DNA of 64,000 bases from Candidatus Edwardsbacteria bacterium RifOxyA12_full_54_48 (GCA_001777915.1 MFFN01000005.1:175255-239254), one strand, 5' to 3'. Shown: positions 31,048 to 40,964, counted from the first letter of the stretch. The notes: a model not told the origin generated them from the letters alone. Made by a program: numbers and translations.

Positions 31048-32295
31048 ATCGCTACTTCGGAAAAATCAAAAATAGATGTAATAGTCATCGGCGGTGGTCC
31101 TGCAGGGATGATGGCGGCCGGAAAAGCGGCCGAAAGCGGATCGTCTGTTATTTTATTGGAAAAAATGCCTTCCCTGGGCAAAAAACTGTTGATCACCGGT
31201 CAGGGCCGCTGCAACATCACCAATAACCTGGAAGTAAAGAAATTCATCGCCGACTGCGGCCCCCAGGCCCTGTTCCTGTTCGGTCCGCTGACCCGATTCG
31301 GTTTTGAATCCACCTTAAAATTCTTCGAAGAACTGGGCCTCAAGTGCAAGCTGGAGCGGGGCGGGCGGTATTTCCCGGAGAGCGACAGCTCTCGCGACGT
31401 GCTGGAGGCATTGGAGGGATATCTGGCTGCCGGAAGGGCCAAGGTGACAACCAATGTCAGGGTCACCGGCATCCGAAAAGAACGGGAGGGATTCAGCGTT
31501 ACGGCCGGAACCGAAGTTTACCGATCGAACAGATTGGTCATTGCCACCGGGGGCAAGTCCTATCCCGGCACCGGCTCCACCGGGGACGGGTACTCCTGGG
31601 CCGCAGATCTGGGGCACAAGGTCACTCCATTGAAACCATCGGATGTGCCGCTCAATGTCAAAGAGGATTTCGTAAAGGAACTGCAGGGCTTAAGCTTGAA
31701 AAATTCGGAACTGACCTTTGGACGGGGCTCCAAAAAAATAAAATATTTCGGGGAGATGCTTTTCACCCACTACGGCATCTCCGGGCCGATCGTGCTGGAT
31801 GCCAGCCGCGCGGTAGGCCTCTGGCTGGATACTGGCCCGGTGGATTGTCATTTGGACCTGAAACCGGCCCTGGATGAAGAGACATTAAATCGGCGGCTGC
31901 AAAGAGAGATCGTCGAATCTGGCAAAAAGACCTTCAAAATATTCATCAAGGAATACCTGCCGGCCAAGCTGATACCGGTGTTCATAGCACTTTGCGGGAT
32001 CGGCGACGACCTGAGGGTCAACCAGTTGAACGCCGCACAGCGCAAAAAAGTCATCGAGCTTTTAAAGGATATCAGATTTACGGTGACATCCTTGCGGGGC
32101 TTCGACGAAGCGGTGGTGACGGCCGGCGGGGTGGATCCCGACCAGATAGATCAGGCCACCATGGAATCCAAAAAGGTCAGGGGATTATATTTCTGCGGGG
32201 AGATACTGAATCTGGACGGGCCCTGCGGCGGGTACAACCTGCAGATAGCCTGGTCCACCGGGTTCCTGGCAGGCAAAAGCTCAGGGGAAAAGTAA
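31048..32295 (+). CDS. HI0933/BaiN-type NAD(P)/FAD-dependent oxidoreductase
   Basis: The approximately 415-residue product is a flavoprotein of the HI0933/YhiN/BaiN family. It has an N-terminal FAD motif VIVIGGGPAGMMAAGKAA, the family marker GQGRCNITNN, GGKSYPGTGSTGDGY, and a C-terminal GLYFCGEILNLDGPCGGYNLQ with the second FAD contact. The first in-frame ATG (31108) falls inside the GxGxxG motif and would destroy it. Extending upstream gives ATSEKSKIDVIVIGGG with no ATG, GTG or TTG before the stop at 30991. An ATC at 31048, with AAGG eight bases upstream, is the best start. A mutated start codon is the alternative. The diguanylate cyclase gene begins at the next base after its stop. Confidence 0.82.
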   Translation: MATSEKSKIDVIVIGGGPAGMMAAGKAAESGSSVILLEKMPSLGKKLLITGQGRCNITNNLEVKKFIADCGPQALFLFGPLTRFGFESTLKFFEELGLKCKLERGGRYFPESDSSRDVLEALEGYLAAGRAKVTTNVRVTGIRKEREGFSVTAGTEVYRSNRLVIATGGKSYPGTGSTGDGYSWAADLGHKVTPLKPSDVPLNVKEDFVKELQGLSLKNSELTFGRGSKKIKYFGEMLFTHYGISGPIVLDASRAVGLWLDTGPVDCHLDLKPALDEETLNRRLQREIVESGKKTFKIFIKEYLPAKLIPVFIALCGIGDDLRVNQLNAAQRKKVIELLKDIRFTVTSLRGFDEAVVTAGGVDPDQIDQATMESKKVRGLYFCGEILNLDGPCGGYNLQIAWSTGFLAGKSSGEK

Positions 32296-33918
32296 ATGCC
32301 GAACCGAGCCAAAAGAGCCATACACATCATCTCCTTTGAGGAGAAGTTATCCAGCTGGGTCAGGTGGGCGGTGCTGTTCCTGGCCCTGCTGCTGGTGACC
32401 CTGCGTCCCCAGGCCATGGCCGGGCACTATTTGGGCCTGTACCTGACGCTGGGCCTGGCGGCTCTTTACAACCTGCTGGTGTTCTTTGCCGGAAGAAGGA
32501 TGCTCAAAATACTGAGAGCCTTATGGGTGAGCCTGGTGTTCGATCTGGTGTTCGCCACTCTGCTGATAGCTTTTACCCTGGGGGCCCAAAGCCAGTTCTT
32601 CTATCTCTATTATCTGACGATATTCATGGCGGCGGTCTCCAGCAACCGTCAGGCGGCCCTGAAGGTCACCGTCCTGGCCTCGGGGATGTATTTTCTGGCT
32701 CTGATATGGAGGGGCGAACTAAGCTGGGACCAGTACTTTTTATACGACCTGTTGTTCAAGATCGGGCTGCTGTCGCTGACCGCCTTCTGGGCCGGACTGC
32801 TGTCCGACCAGCAGAAGAGATGGCGGCTACGCAACCAGGAGCTGTGCCAGATAGCCGACGAATGGACCAAGACGGCATCCGACATCCAGTCAGCCGCCCT
32901 GTTCGGGATGGGCGCCCTGCTTTCCTCCTCCCGCAACATCGAGGAGACCCTGAACCTGACGCTGGATGCGGTGCAGGACCTGCTGCAGGCCGACCGCTGT
33001 TCCATACTGTTGCTGGATCACGACTCCAATGAGCTGGTCTTAAGGGCCTCGCGGGGCGTCCGGGCCGGGGCGGTGGGCAAGCTGAGGCTGAAGAGCGACC
33101 AGGGCATCGCCGGCGAAGTGTTGAGGACCGGCCAGCCGCTCAATGTCCCGGACACCGACAAGGAGCCCCTGTTCGTTCCCTCGCCCAAGCACTACCACAA
33201 CCGGATCCGCTCCATGCTGGTGGTCCCGCTGATCATCCGCGACAGGCGGATCGGGGTGATCAACATCTCCGAGGTCAAGTCCAACCGCAAGTTCAACCAG
33301 AGCGAGCTGGCGGCCATGACGCTGGTGGCCAGCTATACTGCGGTGGCCCTAGAGAATGCCGGTATCCTGGAGGAGAAGGAGAAGGAGGCCACCACCGACG
33401 GACTGACCGGGCTTCACAACTACCGCTACTTCATCGAGGAATTCGGCCGCCGGCTGGAGCACTGGCAAAAGAAGCAGGCCATAGTGTCCCTGATATGGCT
33501 GGATCTGGATTTCTTCAAGGAATACAACGACAATTTCGGCCATCTTAAGGGCAGCGAGATACTGAAGCGCCTGGGCGATATCATGATAACAGCGGTGGGC
33601 GTAAAGGAGGCGGTCTATTTCCGCTACGGCGGAGACGAGTTCGCTGTGATCCTGCCGGGGGTGGAAAATCAAACAGCGGTGGAGAAGGCCGAGAGCATCA
33701 GACACAGCATCTACCATACGGAGTTTGCCGAAAGAAAGCCGGGGGGCAAGCAGCTTTCCGCCAGCATCGGGGTGGTGAACTGCCCCGCTGACGGCCAGGA
33801 GTACCGGGCGCTGATAGAAAAGGCCGATCAGGCCATGTATCACGCCAAGGAGAAGGGAAAGAACCAGGTGGCTTTCTGGCAGGATGATAAAATAATAATC
33901 TACAGGAGGAAAGAATGA
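32296..33918 (+). CDS. Membrane GAF-GGDEF diguanylate cyclase
   Basis: The 540-residue product has about six N-terminal transmembrane helices (residues 20-175), a GAF domain (around 195-355; CSILLLDHDSNELVLRAS, GIAGEVLRTGQPLNVPD) and a C-terminal GGDEF domain. The active loop is RYGGDEF (443-449) with LIWLDLDFFKEYNDNFGHLKGSEIL upstream, so c-di-GMP synthesis is expected; there is no RxxD inhibitory site in front. Its stop overlaps the ugd start by 4 nt (ATGA), which puts a c-di-GMP producer at the head of the sugar-nucleotide/glycosyltransferase operon. The signal it senses is unknown. Confidence 0.9.
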   Translation: MPNRAKRAIHIISFEEKLSSWVRWAVLFLALLLVTLRPQAMAGHYLGLYLTLGLAALYNLLVFFAGRRMLKILRALWVSLVFDLVFATLLIAFTLGAQSQFFYLYYLTIFMAAVSSNRQAALKVTVLASGMYFLALIWRGELSWDQYFLYDLLFKIGLLSLTAFWAGLLSDQQKRWRLRNQELCQIADEWTKTASDIQSAALFGMGALLSSSRNIEETLNLTLDAVQDLLQADRCSILLLDHDSNELVLRASRGVRAGAVGKLRLKSDQGIAGEVLRTGQPLNVPDTDKEPLFVPSPKHYHNRIRSMLVVPLIIRDRRIGVINISEVKSNRKFNQSELAAMTLVASYTAVALENAGILEEKEKEATTDGLTGLHNYRYFIEEFGRRLEHWQKKQAIVSLIWLDLDFFKEYNDNFGHLKGSEILKRLGDIMITAVGVKEAVYFRYGGDEFAVILPGVENQTAVEKAESIRHSIYHTEFAERKPGGKQLSASIGVVNCPADGQEYRALIEKADQAMYHAKEKGKNQVAFWQDDKIIIYRRKE

Positions 33919-35198
33919 AGCTGGCAGTGGTGGGCACCGGCTACGTGGGCCTGGTGTCGGGGGTTTGTTTCGCCGAATGGGGGCATCAGGTGATCTGCGT
34001 GGACAATGATGCCGCCAAGATCGAGATGCTGAAGAAGGGCCAGATCCCGATATACGAGCCGGGGTTGAAGGAACTGATGGACAAGAATCTTCAGCGTCTG
34101 GAGTTCTCAACCTCCATCGAGGAGGCCACCGACAAATCGGACATCATCTTCATTGCGGTGGGCACCCCGCCCCGGCCCAACGGGGAGGCCGACCTTTCGG
34201 CGGTGGAGACCGTGGCCGCCACCGTGGCCCGCCGGATGAAATCATATAAATTGGTGGTGGAGAAATCCACCGTGCCGGTGCAGACCGGGGACCGGGTCAA
34301 GCAGACCATGGCGGTCAACAACCTCAACAAGGTGGAGTTCGACGTGGCCTCCAACCCGGAGTTCCTGAGGGAGGGCACCGCCATCGAGGATTCCCTGAAG
34401 CCCGACCGGGTGGTGTTCGGCACCGATTCCGAGCGGGCCAGAAAAATGCTACTGGAGCTGTATTCGCCGCTGGGCTGCCCCATCGTAGCCACCGACATCC
34501 AGAGCTCGGAGCTGATCAAGCACGCCTCCAATTCCTTTCTGGCCATGAAGATCTCCTTCATCAATGCGGTGGCCAACGTCTGCGAGAAATCCGGAGCCAA
34601 CGTGGAACAGGTGGCCGAGGGCATGGGCCTGGACCGGAGGATCGGCCGGAGCTTTTTGAACGCCGGGATAGGTTTTGGCGGCTTCTGCTTCCCCAAGGAC
34701 CTGCAGGCCTTCATCCGGATCTCGGAAAAGCTGGGATACGATTTCAAGCTGCTGAAGGCGGTGGAGGAGATCAACGAAGACCAGAAGAAACTGTTCGTCA
34801 AGAAGATCGAGGAGCTGGTGTGGAACATCTCCGGCAAGACCATCGGCATATTAGGGCTGGCCTTCAAGCCCAACACCGACGACATGCGCTTCGCCCCTTC
34901 CATCGACATCATCGAGGCCCTGCAGAAGGACGGAGCCAAGATCCGGGCCTACGATCCGGTGTCCATGGACCGGGCCCGGCAGGTGCTGAAGGACGTCCAC
35001 TATTGCAATGATCCATATGACGCAGCCCGGGATGCCGACTGCCTGGTGATAGTCACCGAGTGGGAGGAATTCAAAAAACTGGACCTGGCCAGGATCAGAT
35101 CCCTCCTGAAGGTCCCGGCCATCGCCGACGGGCGTAACATCTTCGATCCCGGAAAGATGAAGGAGCTGGGATTCATATACCAGGGCATCGGCCGATGA
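33915..35198 (+). CDS. ugd: UDP-glucose 6-dehydrogenase
   Basis: The 427-residue enzyme oxidises UDP-glucose to UDP-glucuronate with two NAD+. It has the N-terminal Rossmann motif [22 protein letters not shown], the EKSTVPV and [13 protein letters not shown] motifs, a catalytic Cys at about 258 in [12 protein letters not shown], and the C-terminal UDP-binding domain ([17 protein letters not shown]). The ATG overlaps the cyclase stop, and its own stop overlaps the next gene by 4 nt. With the downstream decarboxylase-like gene it supplies UDP-glucuronate and probably UDP-xylose for surface glycans. Confidence 0.95.
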   Translation: MKLAVVGTGYVGLVSGVCFAEWGHQVICVDNDAAKIEMLKKGQIPIYEPGLKELMDKNLQRLEFSTSIEEATDKSDIIFIAVGTPPRPNGEADLSAVETVAATVARRMKSYKLVVEKSTVPVQTGDRVKQTMAVNNLNKVEFDVASNPEFLREGTAIEDSLKPDRVVFGTDSERARKMLLELYSPLGCPIVATDIQSSELIKHASNSFLAMKISFINAVANVCEKSGANVEQVAEGMGLDRRIGRSFLNAGIGFGGFCFPKDLQAFIRISEKLGYDFKLLKAVEEINEDQKKLFVKKIEELVWNISGKTIGILGLAFKPNTDDMRFAPSIDIIEALQKDGAKIRAYDPVSMDRARQVLKDVHYCNDPYDAARDADCLVIVTEWEEFKKLDLARIRSLLKVPAIADGRNIFDPGKMKELGFIYQGIGR

Positions 35199-36124
35199 GA
35201 CTGCTGGTGGCCGGGGGAGCCGGCTTTTTGGGCTCCCATCTGTGCGACCGCCTGCTGTCCGACCGGCACCAGGTGACGGCCCTGGACAACCTGATCACCG
35301 GGAGTCTGGAGAACATCAGCCACCTGCGGGGGAACAAGGATTTCAGTTTCATCGAACAGGATGTCACCCAGCCTTTCAAGATTGAAGGAAAGATAGATTT
35401 CATCCTCGACCTGGCCTCGCCGGCCAGCCCGATAGATTTCGTCAAGATCCCCATGGAGATACTGCTGGTGGGGTCGTACGGCGTTCATAATCTTTTAGAA
35501 CTGGCCAGGGAGAAGCAGGCCGGATTCCTGCTGACCTCCACCTCAGAGGTATACGGCGACCCTCTGGTGCATCCCCAGAGCGAGGAGTACTGGGGCAACG
35601 TCAACCCCATCGGGCCGCGCAGTGTCTACGATGAATCCAAGCGCTACGCCGAGGCCCTGACCATGGCCTACCATCGCTATCGCAGTATCGACACCCGTAT
35701 CGTCAGGATATTCAACACCTACGGGCCCAGGATGCGCCTGGACGACGGGCGGGTGGTCCCCACCCTGATCGACCAGGCTCTGAACAACCGTCCCCTGACG
35801 GTTTTCGGGGACGGCAGCCAGACCCGCAGCTTCTGCTACGCCTCGGACCTGATAGAGGGCATCTATCTGACCATCAAGTCGTCGGAGCACCAGCCGATAA
35901 ACCTGGGCAACCCCCAGGAGATGTCCATTCTGGAATTCGCCCGGGCCATCAAGAAATACACCGGCACCGGGTCGGCCATCGAGCACCAACCGCTGCCGGC
36001 CGACGATCCCAAGGTGCGGCGGCCCGACATCGGCCGGGCCAGGAAGATCCTGAACTGGGAGCCCCAGATCGGATTTGAGGCCGGGATCAAAAAGACCATC
36101 GACTGGTTCGCGGCAAAAAAGTAA
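35195..36124 (+). CDS. NAD-dependent epimerase/decarboxylase, UDP-xylose synthase-like
   Basis: The 309-residue short-chain dehydrogenase-type protein begins with a [15 protein letters not shown] nucleotide motif and has Y145-x3-K149 ([13 protein letters not shown]), the catalytic pair. [28 protein letters not shown] and [19 protein letters not shown] closely fit UDP-glucuronate decarboxylases (UXS), which convert UDP-glucuronate to UDP-xylose. Position right after ugd supports this; a 4-epimerase role cannot be excluded. It overlaps ugd by 4 nt and is followed by a glycosyltransferase gene 3 nt later. Confidence 0.88.
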   Translation: MRLLVAGGAGFLGSHLCDRLLSDRHQVTALDNLITGSLENISHLRGNKDFSFIEQDVTQPFKIEGKIDFILDLASPASPIDFVKIPMEILLVGSYGVHNLLELAREKQAGFLLTSTSEVYGDPLVHPQSEEYWGNVNPIGPRSVYDESKRYAEALTMAYHRYRSIDTRIVRIFNTYGPRMRLDDGRVVPTLIDQALNNRPLTVFGDGSQTRSFCYASDLIEGIYLTIKSSEHQPINLGNPQEMSILEFARAIKKYTGTGSAIEHQPLPADDPKVRRPDIGRARKILNWEPQIGFEAGIKKTIDWFAAKK

Positions 36125-36127
36125 GCA

Positions 36128-37720
36128 ATGGCAGGCGGGATGCGGGTAAACAAAAAGGTCCTTTCATATCTGCTGCTGGGCTTGATACTGCTGAACGGCC
36201 TGCTGCTGAGGGTGGGCGGCCTGAACTGGGGGATCCCCCGGGCGCCCTACTGGAAAGCCTATCATCCCGATGAAAGCGTGGCCTTCACCACCCTGCTGAA
36301 GATGTCCACCGCGGAGGAGGTGCTCAACCCGCATTACTTTGTCAATCCCACCCTGCACTATTACCTGATAGGCGCGCTGTGGTGGATGGCCCATACCGCA
36401 AAGTTCGTCCCCTCGCCCAGGGAGATAATGGACGAAGCATCCACGGTGACCCTGGATCACGTTTCCAGGATCTGGCTGACGGCCCGTTCCCTGAGCGTGG
36501 CTCTGGGGGTGCTGACCATCTGGCTGACCTACTTGCTGGGGCGGGAGTTCTTTAAAGACCAGATATATGCCCTGGCCGGGGCCTGGCTGGCGGCCGTAAT
36601 GCCGACCATGGTGATACAATCGCACTACCTGACGGTGGACGGCCCGGTGGGATTCTGGTTCCTGGCGGCGCTGTGGTTGATCATCAAGGCTTTCAAGGAT
36701 AACCGGCTTTGGATGTGGGCGGTCGCCGGATTGGTGTCGGGATCAGCGGTGGCCACCAAATACAACGCCCTGGCGGGCGTAGTATCGGTTTTCGGAGTTC
36801 TTTTGATCCGGCAGAAAATGAACCGCGACCAGCATATTGAAAAAGCGCCGATCAAAGTTTCCCTTTTTAACGGCTGCCTGATCGCAGGATTCCTGCTGGG
36901 ATGCCCGTATTCGGTGCTGTCCTTCGCCGAATGGAAGGACGGGATAAGCAGCCTGCTTGCTTACAACGATTTTGCCACCGACTGGCTGTATCCCTGGCTC
37001 TACACCAGCCGGCATTCCCTGGGCTGGCCGGGATGGATATTGTTCCTGGCATCACTGTCAGCGCTGGTTATAAAGCCCGATAAAACCGGCCTGATCCTGG
37101 CGGCCGGCATTGTGCCGTATCTTTTGATCTACGGCTACAAGGCTTCGCCCTATATGCGGCACATGGTGCTGATAGTCCCCCTGATGGTGCTGCTGATCAT
37201 CTATGCGGCGGAAAAGGCCGGGAGATATTTCAAGCGCCGCAGTTTTTCGTTGATCGCCGGCATGTTGGTCCTTTTGACCTCCGGTTACGCCCTGGCCAAC
37301 AGCCTGGCCTGGGTGAAGGTGATGTCCGGGCAGGACACCCGGGAGGCGGCGGCGGAATATATCAAACAGCATGTGTCTTTTGACTCGATCATCGGACTGG
37401 CCGGCCGGCTGTGGTTCTACACCCCGCCCCTGGATGAGAGCCAGTATCACCTGCTGCGGCTGGATTACGATCCGGCCAAGCTGGAATATTTTCATCCGCC
37501 CCTGATCATCGTCAGCGAATACGAGTCCAAACAGTACGCCTTTTGCCGGGTGGCCCCCGAGGTGCGGGATGAGTTCTTCAGAGATCTCAAGGAAGATTAC
37601 CGGGCCAGCCGGGTGTTCAAAAGGATCCCCCAGTGCTGGGGAATAAAATTCGAGGGATATCCCCTGGCCGACTGGAATTACTTCTACCCCGAGATAACCA
37701 TTTACGAAAGGTCCTTTTAA
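36128..37720 (+). CDS. Integral membrane glycosyltransferase, GT39/ArnT-like
   Basis: The 530-residue product has ten or more hydrophobic helices and an early loop with the acidic HPDESVAF motif that corresponds to the catalytic Asp/Glu of PMT/ArnT-type (GT-C) transferases, which use polyprenyl-phosphate sugars. A C-terminal soluble periplasmic portion follows (around residues 410-530). The start is the ATG 3 nt after the decarboxylase; an ATG four codons later is possible. It is followed directly by a GT2 that could make the polyprenyl-phosphate sugar donor, a common pairing. The acceptor is unknown. Confidence 0.8.
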   Translation: MAGGMRVNKKVLSYLLLGLILLNGLLLRVGGLNWGIPRAPYWKAYHPDESVAFTTLLKMSTAEEVLNPHYFVNPTLHYYLIGALWWMAHTAKFVPSPREIMDEASTVTLDHVSRIWLTARSLSVALGVLTIWLTYLLGREFFKDQIYALAGAWLAAVMPTMVIQSHYLTVDGPVGFWFLAALWLIIKAFKDNRLWMWAVAGLVSGSAVATKYNALAGVVSVFGVLLIRQKMNRDQHIEKAPIKVSLFNGCLIAGFLLGCPYSVLSFAEWKDGISSLLAYNDFATDWLYPWLYTSRHSLGWPGWILFLASLSALVIKPDKTGLILAAGIVPYLLIYGYKASPYMRHMVLIVPLMVLLIIYAAEKAGRYFKRRSFSLIAGMLVLLTSGYALANSLAWVKVMSGQDTREAAAEYIKQHVSFDSIIGLAGRLWFYTPPLDESQYHLLRLDYDPAKLEYFHPPLIIVSEYESKQYAFCRVAPEVRDEFFRDLKEDYRASRVFKRIPQCWGIKFEGYPLADWNYFYPEITIYERSF

Positions 37721-38404
37721 ATGAAACTTTCCGTGATCATGCCGGTCTACAACGAAAAGGCCACCATCGAAAAGATAATCGCCCGGGTGCTGGCGGTGCC
37801 CATCGAAAAGGAGCTGGTGATAGTTGACGATTATTCCACCGACGGAACCAAGGACATACTGAAAACTTACGAAGGCCGGCCGGGCATCAAGATATCATAC
37901 CATCCCTACAATCTGGGCAAGGGGGCCGGGATCCGCACCGGGATCCGGGAATGCACCGGGGACATCGTCATCATCCAGGATGCCGACCTGGAATACTCCC
38001 CGGAGGAATACCCCCGGCTGGTGGAACCCATCGTGCGGGGAGCGGCCGACGTGGTCTACGGCTCCAGGTTCTACGGCACCCACCGGGTGTTCATGGTCTG
38101 GCATTATCTGGGCAACAAGTTTTTGACCGCCCTGACCAATGTTCTGTACAACACCATGCTGACCGACATGGAGACCTGCTACAAGGTATTCCGGTCGGAG
38201 GTGATCAAGGATCTAAATCTCAGATCATTCAGGTTCGACATCGAACCGGAGATCACCGCCAAGATATTCAAGAACCGTAAGCTTAGGGTCTACGAGATGC
38301 CCATCACCTACGACGGCAGGGATTACCACGAGGGCAAGAAGATCCACTGGTACGACGCCCTGCCGGCCATCTGGACCCTGATCAAATACCGATTTGTAAA
38401 TTGA
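37721..38404 (+). CDS. GT2-family glycosyltransferase, dolichol-phosphate-mannose-synthase-like
   Basis: The 227-residue single-domain GT-A enzyme starts immediately after the previous stop codon. It shows SVIMPVYNEKATIEKII, the VIVDDYSTDGTKDIL nucleotide-sugar site, the DxD-like IIQDADLEYSPEEYP, and GSRFYGTHRVF. There are no C-terminal membrane helices, so it is of the short DPM1 type that transfers a hexose from a nucleotide sugar to a polyprenyl phosphate at the cytoplasmic face. Likely donor supply for one of the neighbouring GT39-like enzymes. It overlaps the next gene by one base (TGATG). Confidence 0.9.
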   Translation: MKLSVIMPVYNEKATIEKIIARVLAVPIEKELVIVDDYSTDGTKDILKTYEGRPGIKISYHPYNLGKGAGIRTGIRECTGDIVIIQDADLEYSPEEYPRLVEPIVRGAADVVYGSRFYGTHRVFMVWHYLGNKFLTALTNVLYNTMLTDMETCYKVFRSEVIKDLNLRSFRFDIEPEITAKIFKNRKLRVYEMPITYDGRDYHEGKKIHWYDALPAIWTLIKYRFVN

Positions 38405-40005
38405 TGGCCCGGAAGAAAAAAATACCGGCTCCAAACGAAACCACTGCCCAAGGCGGTTTTGATCTTTCGGAATGGGCGGCAAAGCATTCCCGGTGGCTGT
38501 TGGTCTCAATTCTGGCGCTGTTCATTTTGATCTCCCTGCTGATGTTCGATCCCAAGCCTTTCGTGGGGGGGGACAATGCGGCCTATGTGTCGCTGTCCAA
38601 GTCGCTGGCCCAGGGCCAGGGCTTGAGCGAGATATGGACCCCGGAGGGGAAAGCCCATACCCAGTATCCCTTCGGGTTCCCGCTGCTGCTGACGCCGGCA
38701 TCATTGCTGAAAATGCCCTACGCCTGGTACAAGCTTATCCCCTGGCTGTCGGGACTGCTGTCCCTGCTGGCTTTTTGGCTCCTGATAAAGGAGGACAAGA
38801 AAGCTCTTTACATAGCGCCGGTCTGGCTGCTGGCCATCAATCCCTATTTTCTGGAATATACCCATTGGGTGCTGTCCGAGCTGCCCTTCACCCTTTTTGT
38901 CCTGCTGACATTTCTGACCCTGAAAAAATGGGAAAAGCGCGGCGGGCCTCTTTGGCTGTCCGGGGTCATTCTGTCCGCAGTCTTTGCGAATTATATCCGC
39001 AGCGCCGGGATAGCTTTGTATCTAGGGATCTTCATATATCTTCTTTTCAAAAGGAAGTTCAAGACGTCAGCAATATTCATAATCGGGTGCATCGCACTGA
39101 CCATTCCCTGGTCCCTGCGCAACAGCCATTACGGGACGTCTGGCGGTTACCTGGAACAATTTCTGATGCGGGACCCCTACCAGCCGGAGCTGGGATTGTT
39201 GGGGATCGGCGGATTAGTGCAGAGATTTTTTGCCAACCTTAAGATATATTCTATAAATGTTCTGCCCAGGATGATGTTCCCGGCGGCCGATGACTGGGGG
39301 CTGTCCGGAGGCCTGGTGATAATAATGCTGCTAACCGTGATTCCGGCTGTAATTGTTTTGATAGCCAGGATCATCAAAAATCCCAAAGGCTACGATTGGT
39401 TCGTTATTATTTATCTGGGGATGTCCCTGTTGTGGCCGGAGGCCTGGTCGGACATCAGATTCTTGCTGCCTCTGCTGCCGTTTTTGCTGTTCTATCTGGT
39501 GCAGGCCTATCAATACGGTGTTTCATTGGTTTTCAAAAGAAAGGCATTCTGGCCGGCGGTGATGCTGTTATTCCTTATAGCCGCTGCAAATGTTTCGGCC
39601 GGCTGGAACAGGATCGGCAGCAACCTGGAAGCAAATAAAGATTACCCCCGGGATAAATATTCCGGTTACGATCCGGCCTGGCGCAGTTTCTTTGCCGCGG
39701 CGGAATGGGTCAAGAACAATACGCCGGAAAGCAGCATCGTGGTCTCCCGCAAGCCGACCCTGTTCTATCTGGGCGCGGAAAGAAAGAATTTCTGCTATCC
39801 TTTCACCACCAGGCAGGATTCTTTGCTGAAGGCGATAGAAAAGGCCGATTTTGTGATGGTGGAGCCGGTCAGCGGAACGGGGCAGAGATATTTGATCCCG
39901 GCAGTCCAACCTCTTTTGGACAAGAAATATAAAATAATCTACGCCAACGGCAACCCGCCGACCTATGTGCTGCAGAAATTAAAGGAGAATTCCGATGTCA
40001 AGTAA
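38404..40005 (+). CDS. Integral membrane glycosyltransferase (GT39/GT-C-like)
   Basis: The 533-residue protein has a cytoplasmic basic/polar head (MARKKKIPAPNETTAQGG), about ten to twelve transmembrane helices and a C-terminal soluble region. The first periplasmic loop holds GGDNAAYVSLSKSLAQGQG, with the acidic residue expected of GT-C catalytic sites, and YPFGFPLLLTP. It is unlike the other GT39-like protein in sequence, so the two probably use different donors or acceptors. Its start overlaps the GT2 stop, and its end overlaps the next GT2 by 11 nt. Confidence 0.8.
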   Translation: MARKKKIPAPNETTAQGGFDLSEWAAKHSRWLLVSILALFILISLLMFDPKPFVGGDNAAYVSLSKSLAQGQGLSEIWTPEGKAHTQYPFGFPLLLTPASLLKMPYAWYKLIPWLSGLLSLLAFWLLIKEDKKALYIAPVWLLAINPYFLEYTHWVLSELPFTLFVLLTFLTLKKWEKRGGPLWLSGVILSAVFANYIRSAGIALYLGIFIYLLFKRKFKTSAIFIIGCIALTIPWSLRNSHYGTSGGYLEQFLMRDPYQPELGLLGIGGLVQRFFANLKIYSINVLPRMMFPAADDWGLSGGLVIIMLLTVIPAVIVLIARIIKNPKGYDWFVIIYLGMSLLWPEAWSDIRFLLPLLPFLLFYLVQAYQYGVSLVFKRKAFWPAVMLLFLIAAANVSAGWNRIGSNLEANKDYPRDKYSGYDPAWRSFFAAAEWVKNNTPESSIVVSRKPTLFYLGAERKNFCYPFTTRQDSLLKAIEKADFVMVEPVSGTGQRYLIPAVQPLLDKKYKIIYANGNPPTYVLQKLKENSDVK

Positions 40006-40951
40006 AATAGATATTTCCATCGTCATTCCGGTCTACAATGAGCGGGAGAACATCGCAGAGTTGTCACAGCGGCTGACTGCCGTCATGAAGAACTTGAAAA
40101 AATCGTACGAAGTGTTGTTCGTTGATGACGGCAGCAACGACACACCACACGACAGCGATGGCCGCAGCGCTACGCTGACCGAAATAATAAACGCGAAGAA
40201 AAAAAACAAGAACATTTCCGCCTTATCACTCGCTAAAAACTCGGGGAAGTCGCAGGCCTACATAGTCGGGTTTGATGCCGCCCAGGGCGACGTTGTGATC
40301 ACCATGGACGGAGATCTCCAAGACCGCCCGGAGCAGATACCTGATTTCTTGGAAAAGATCAAAGAAGGTTATGATCTGGTGACGGGCTGGAAATACACTG
40401 GCAAGGGCAAGCGAAAGTATTCGTCGGAGATGTTTAACAAGCTGACCAGGGGGGTAACCCATCTCAATATTCATGATACTAACTGTCCTTTCAAGGCTTA
40501 CCGTCGGGAAGTTGTCAAAAATATGTGGGTCTATGGCAACCTCTACCGGTTTATACCAGCAATGGCTTTTTGGCAAGGGTACAAGGTAACTGAGATCAAG
40601 GTGGAGAACGATCCCCGAAAACACGGGATAACAAAATATGGATCATTGCGATGGATGGGCGGATTCATTGATTTGCTAACGGTGTTCTTTCTAACCCAAT
40701 ACATAAAACGACCGCTCTATCTGTTCAGCATTGCCGGCCTGTTCTCCTTTTCCCTCGGTTTCCTGATCGAGTTGTATATTCTGATAGATGGGATCGCCAA
40801 AGGATTCATCAGCCATACTGCGTTGATGTTGCTGGGCATAGTCTTCATCATTGCCAGTATTCAGTTCGTATCCACCGGGCTGTTGGCCGAGATGATCATA
40901 CGAGTGCGTCAAGAGCTGCAGCGAGATGTTCCGGTATATAAGAAATATTAA
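39995..40951 (+). CDS. GT2-family glycosyltransferase with C-terminal membrane helices
   Basis: The 318-residue protein resembles bacterial dolichol-phosphate-mannosyltransferase/GtrB-type enzymes: an N-terminal GT-A domain (DISIVIPVYNERENI, LFVDDGSND, VVITMDGDLQDRPEQIP, TGWKYTGKGKRK) and two C-terminal transmembrane helices (around 240-305). These transfer glucose or another sugar to undecaprenyl phosphate. AAAGGAG precedes the ATG. Between VDDGSND and the helix EIINAKKKNKNI there is an unusual 10-12 residue insertion (TPHDSDGRSATL), atypical for the family and possibly repeat-derived. It ends the operon; a repeat-filled gap follows. Confidence 0.88.
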   Translation: MSSKIDISIVIPVYNERENIAELSQRLTAVMKNLKKSYEVLFVDDGSNDTPHDSDGRSATLTEIINAKKKNKNISALSLAKNSGKSQAYIVGFDAAQGDVVITMDGDLQDRPEQIPDFLEKIKEGYDLVTGWKYTGKGKRKYSSEMFNKLTRGVTHLNIHDTNCPFKAYRREVVKNMWVYGNLYRFIPAMAFWQGYKVTEIKVENDPRKHGITKYGSLRWMGGFIDLLTVFFLTQYIKRPLYLFSIAGLFSFSLGFLIELYILIDGIAKGFISHTALMLLGIVFIIASIQFVSTGLLAEMIIRVRQELQRDVPVYKKY

Positions 40952-40964
40952 TTTGAACCAGGCT

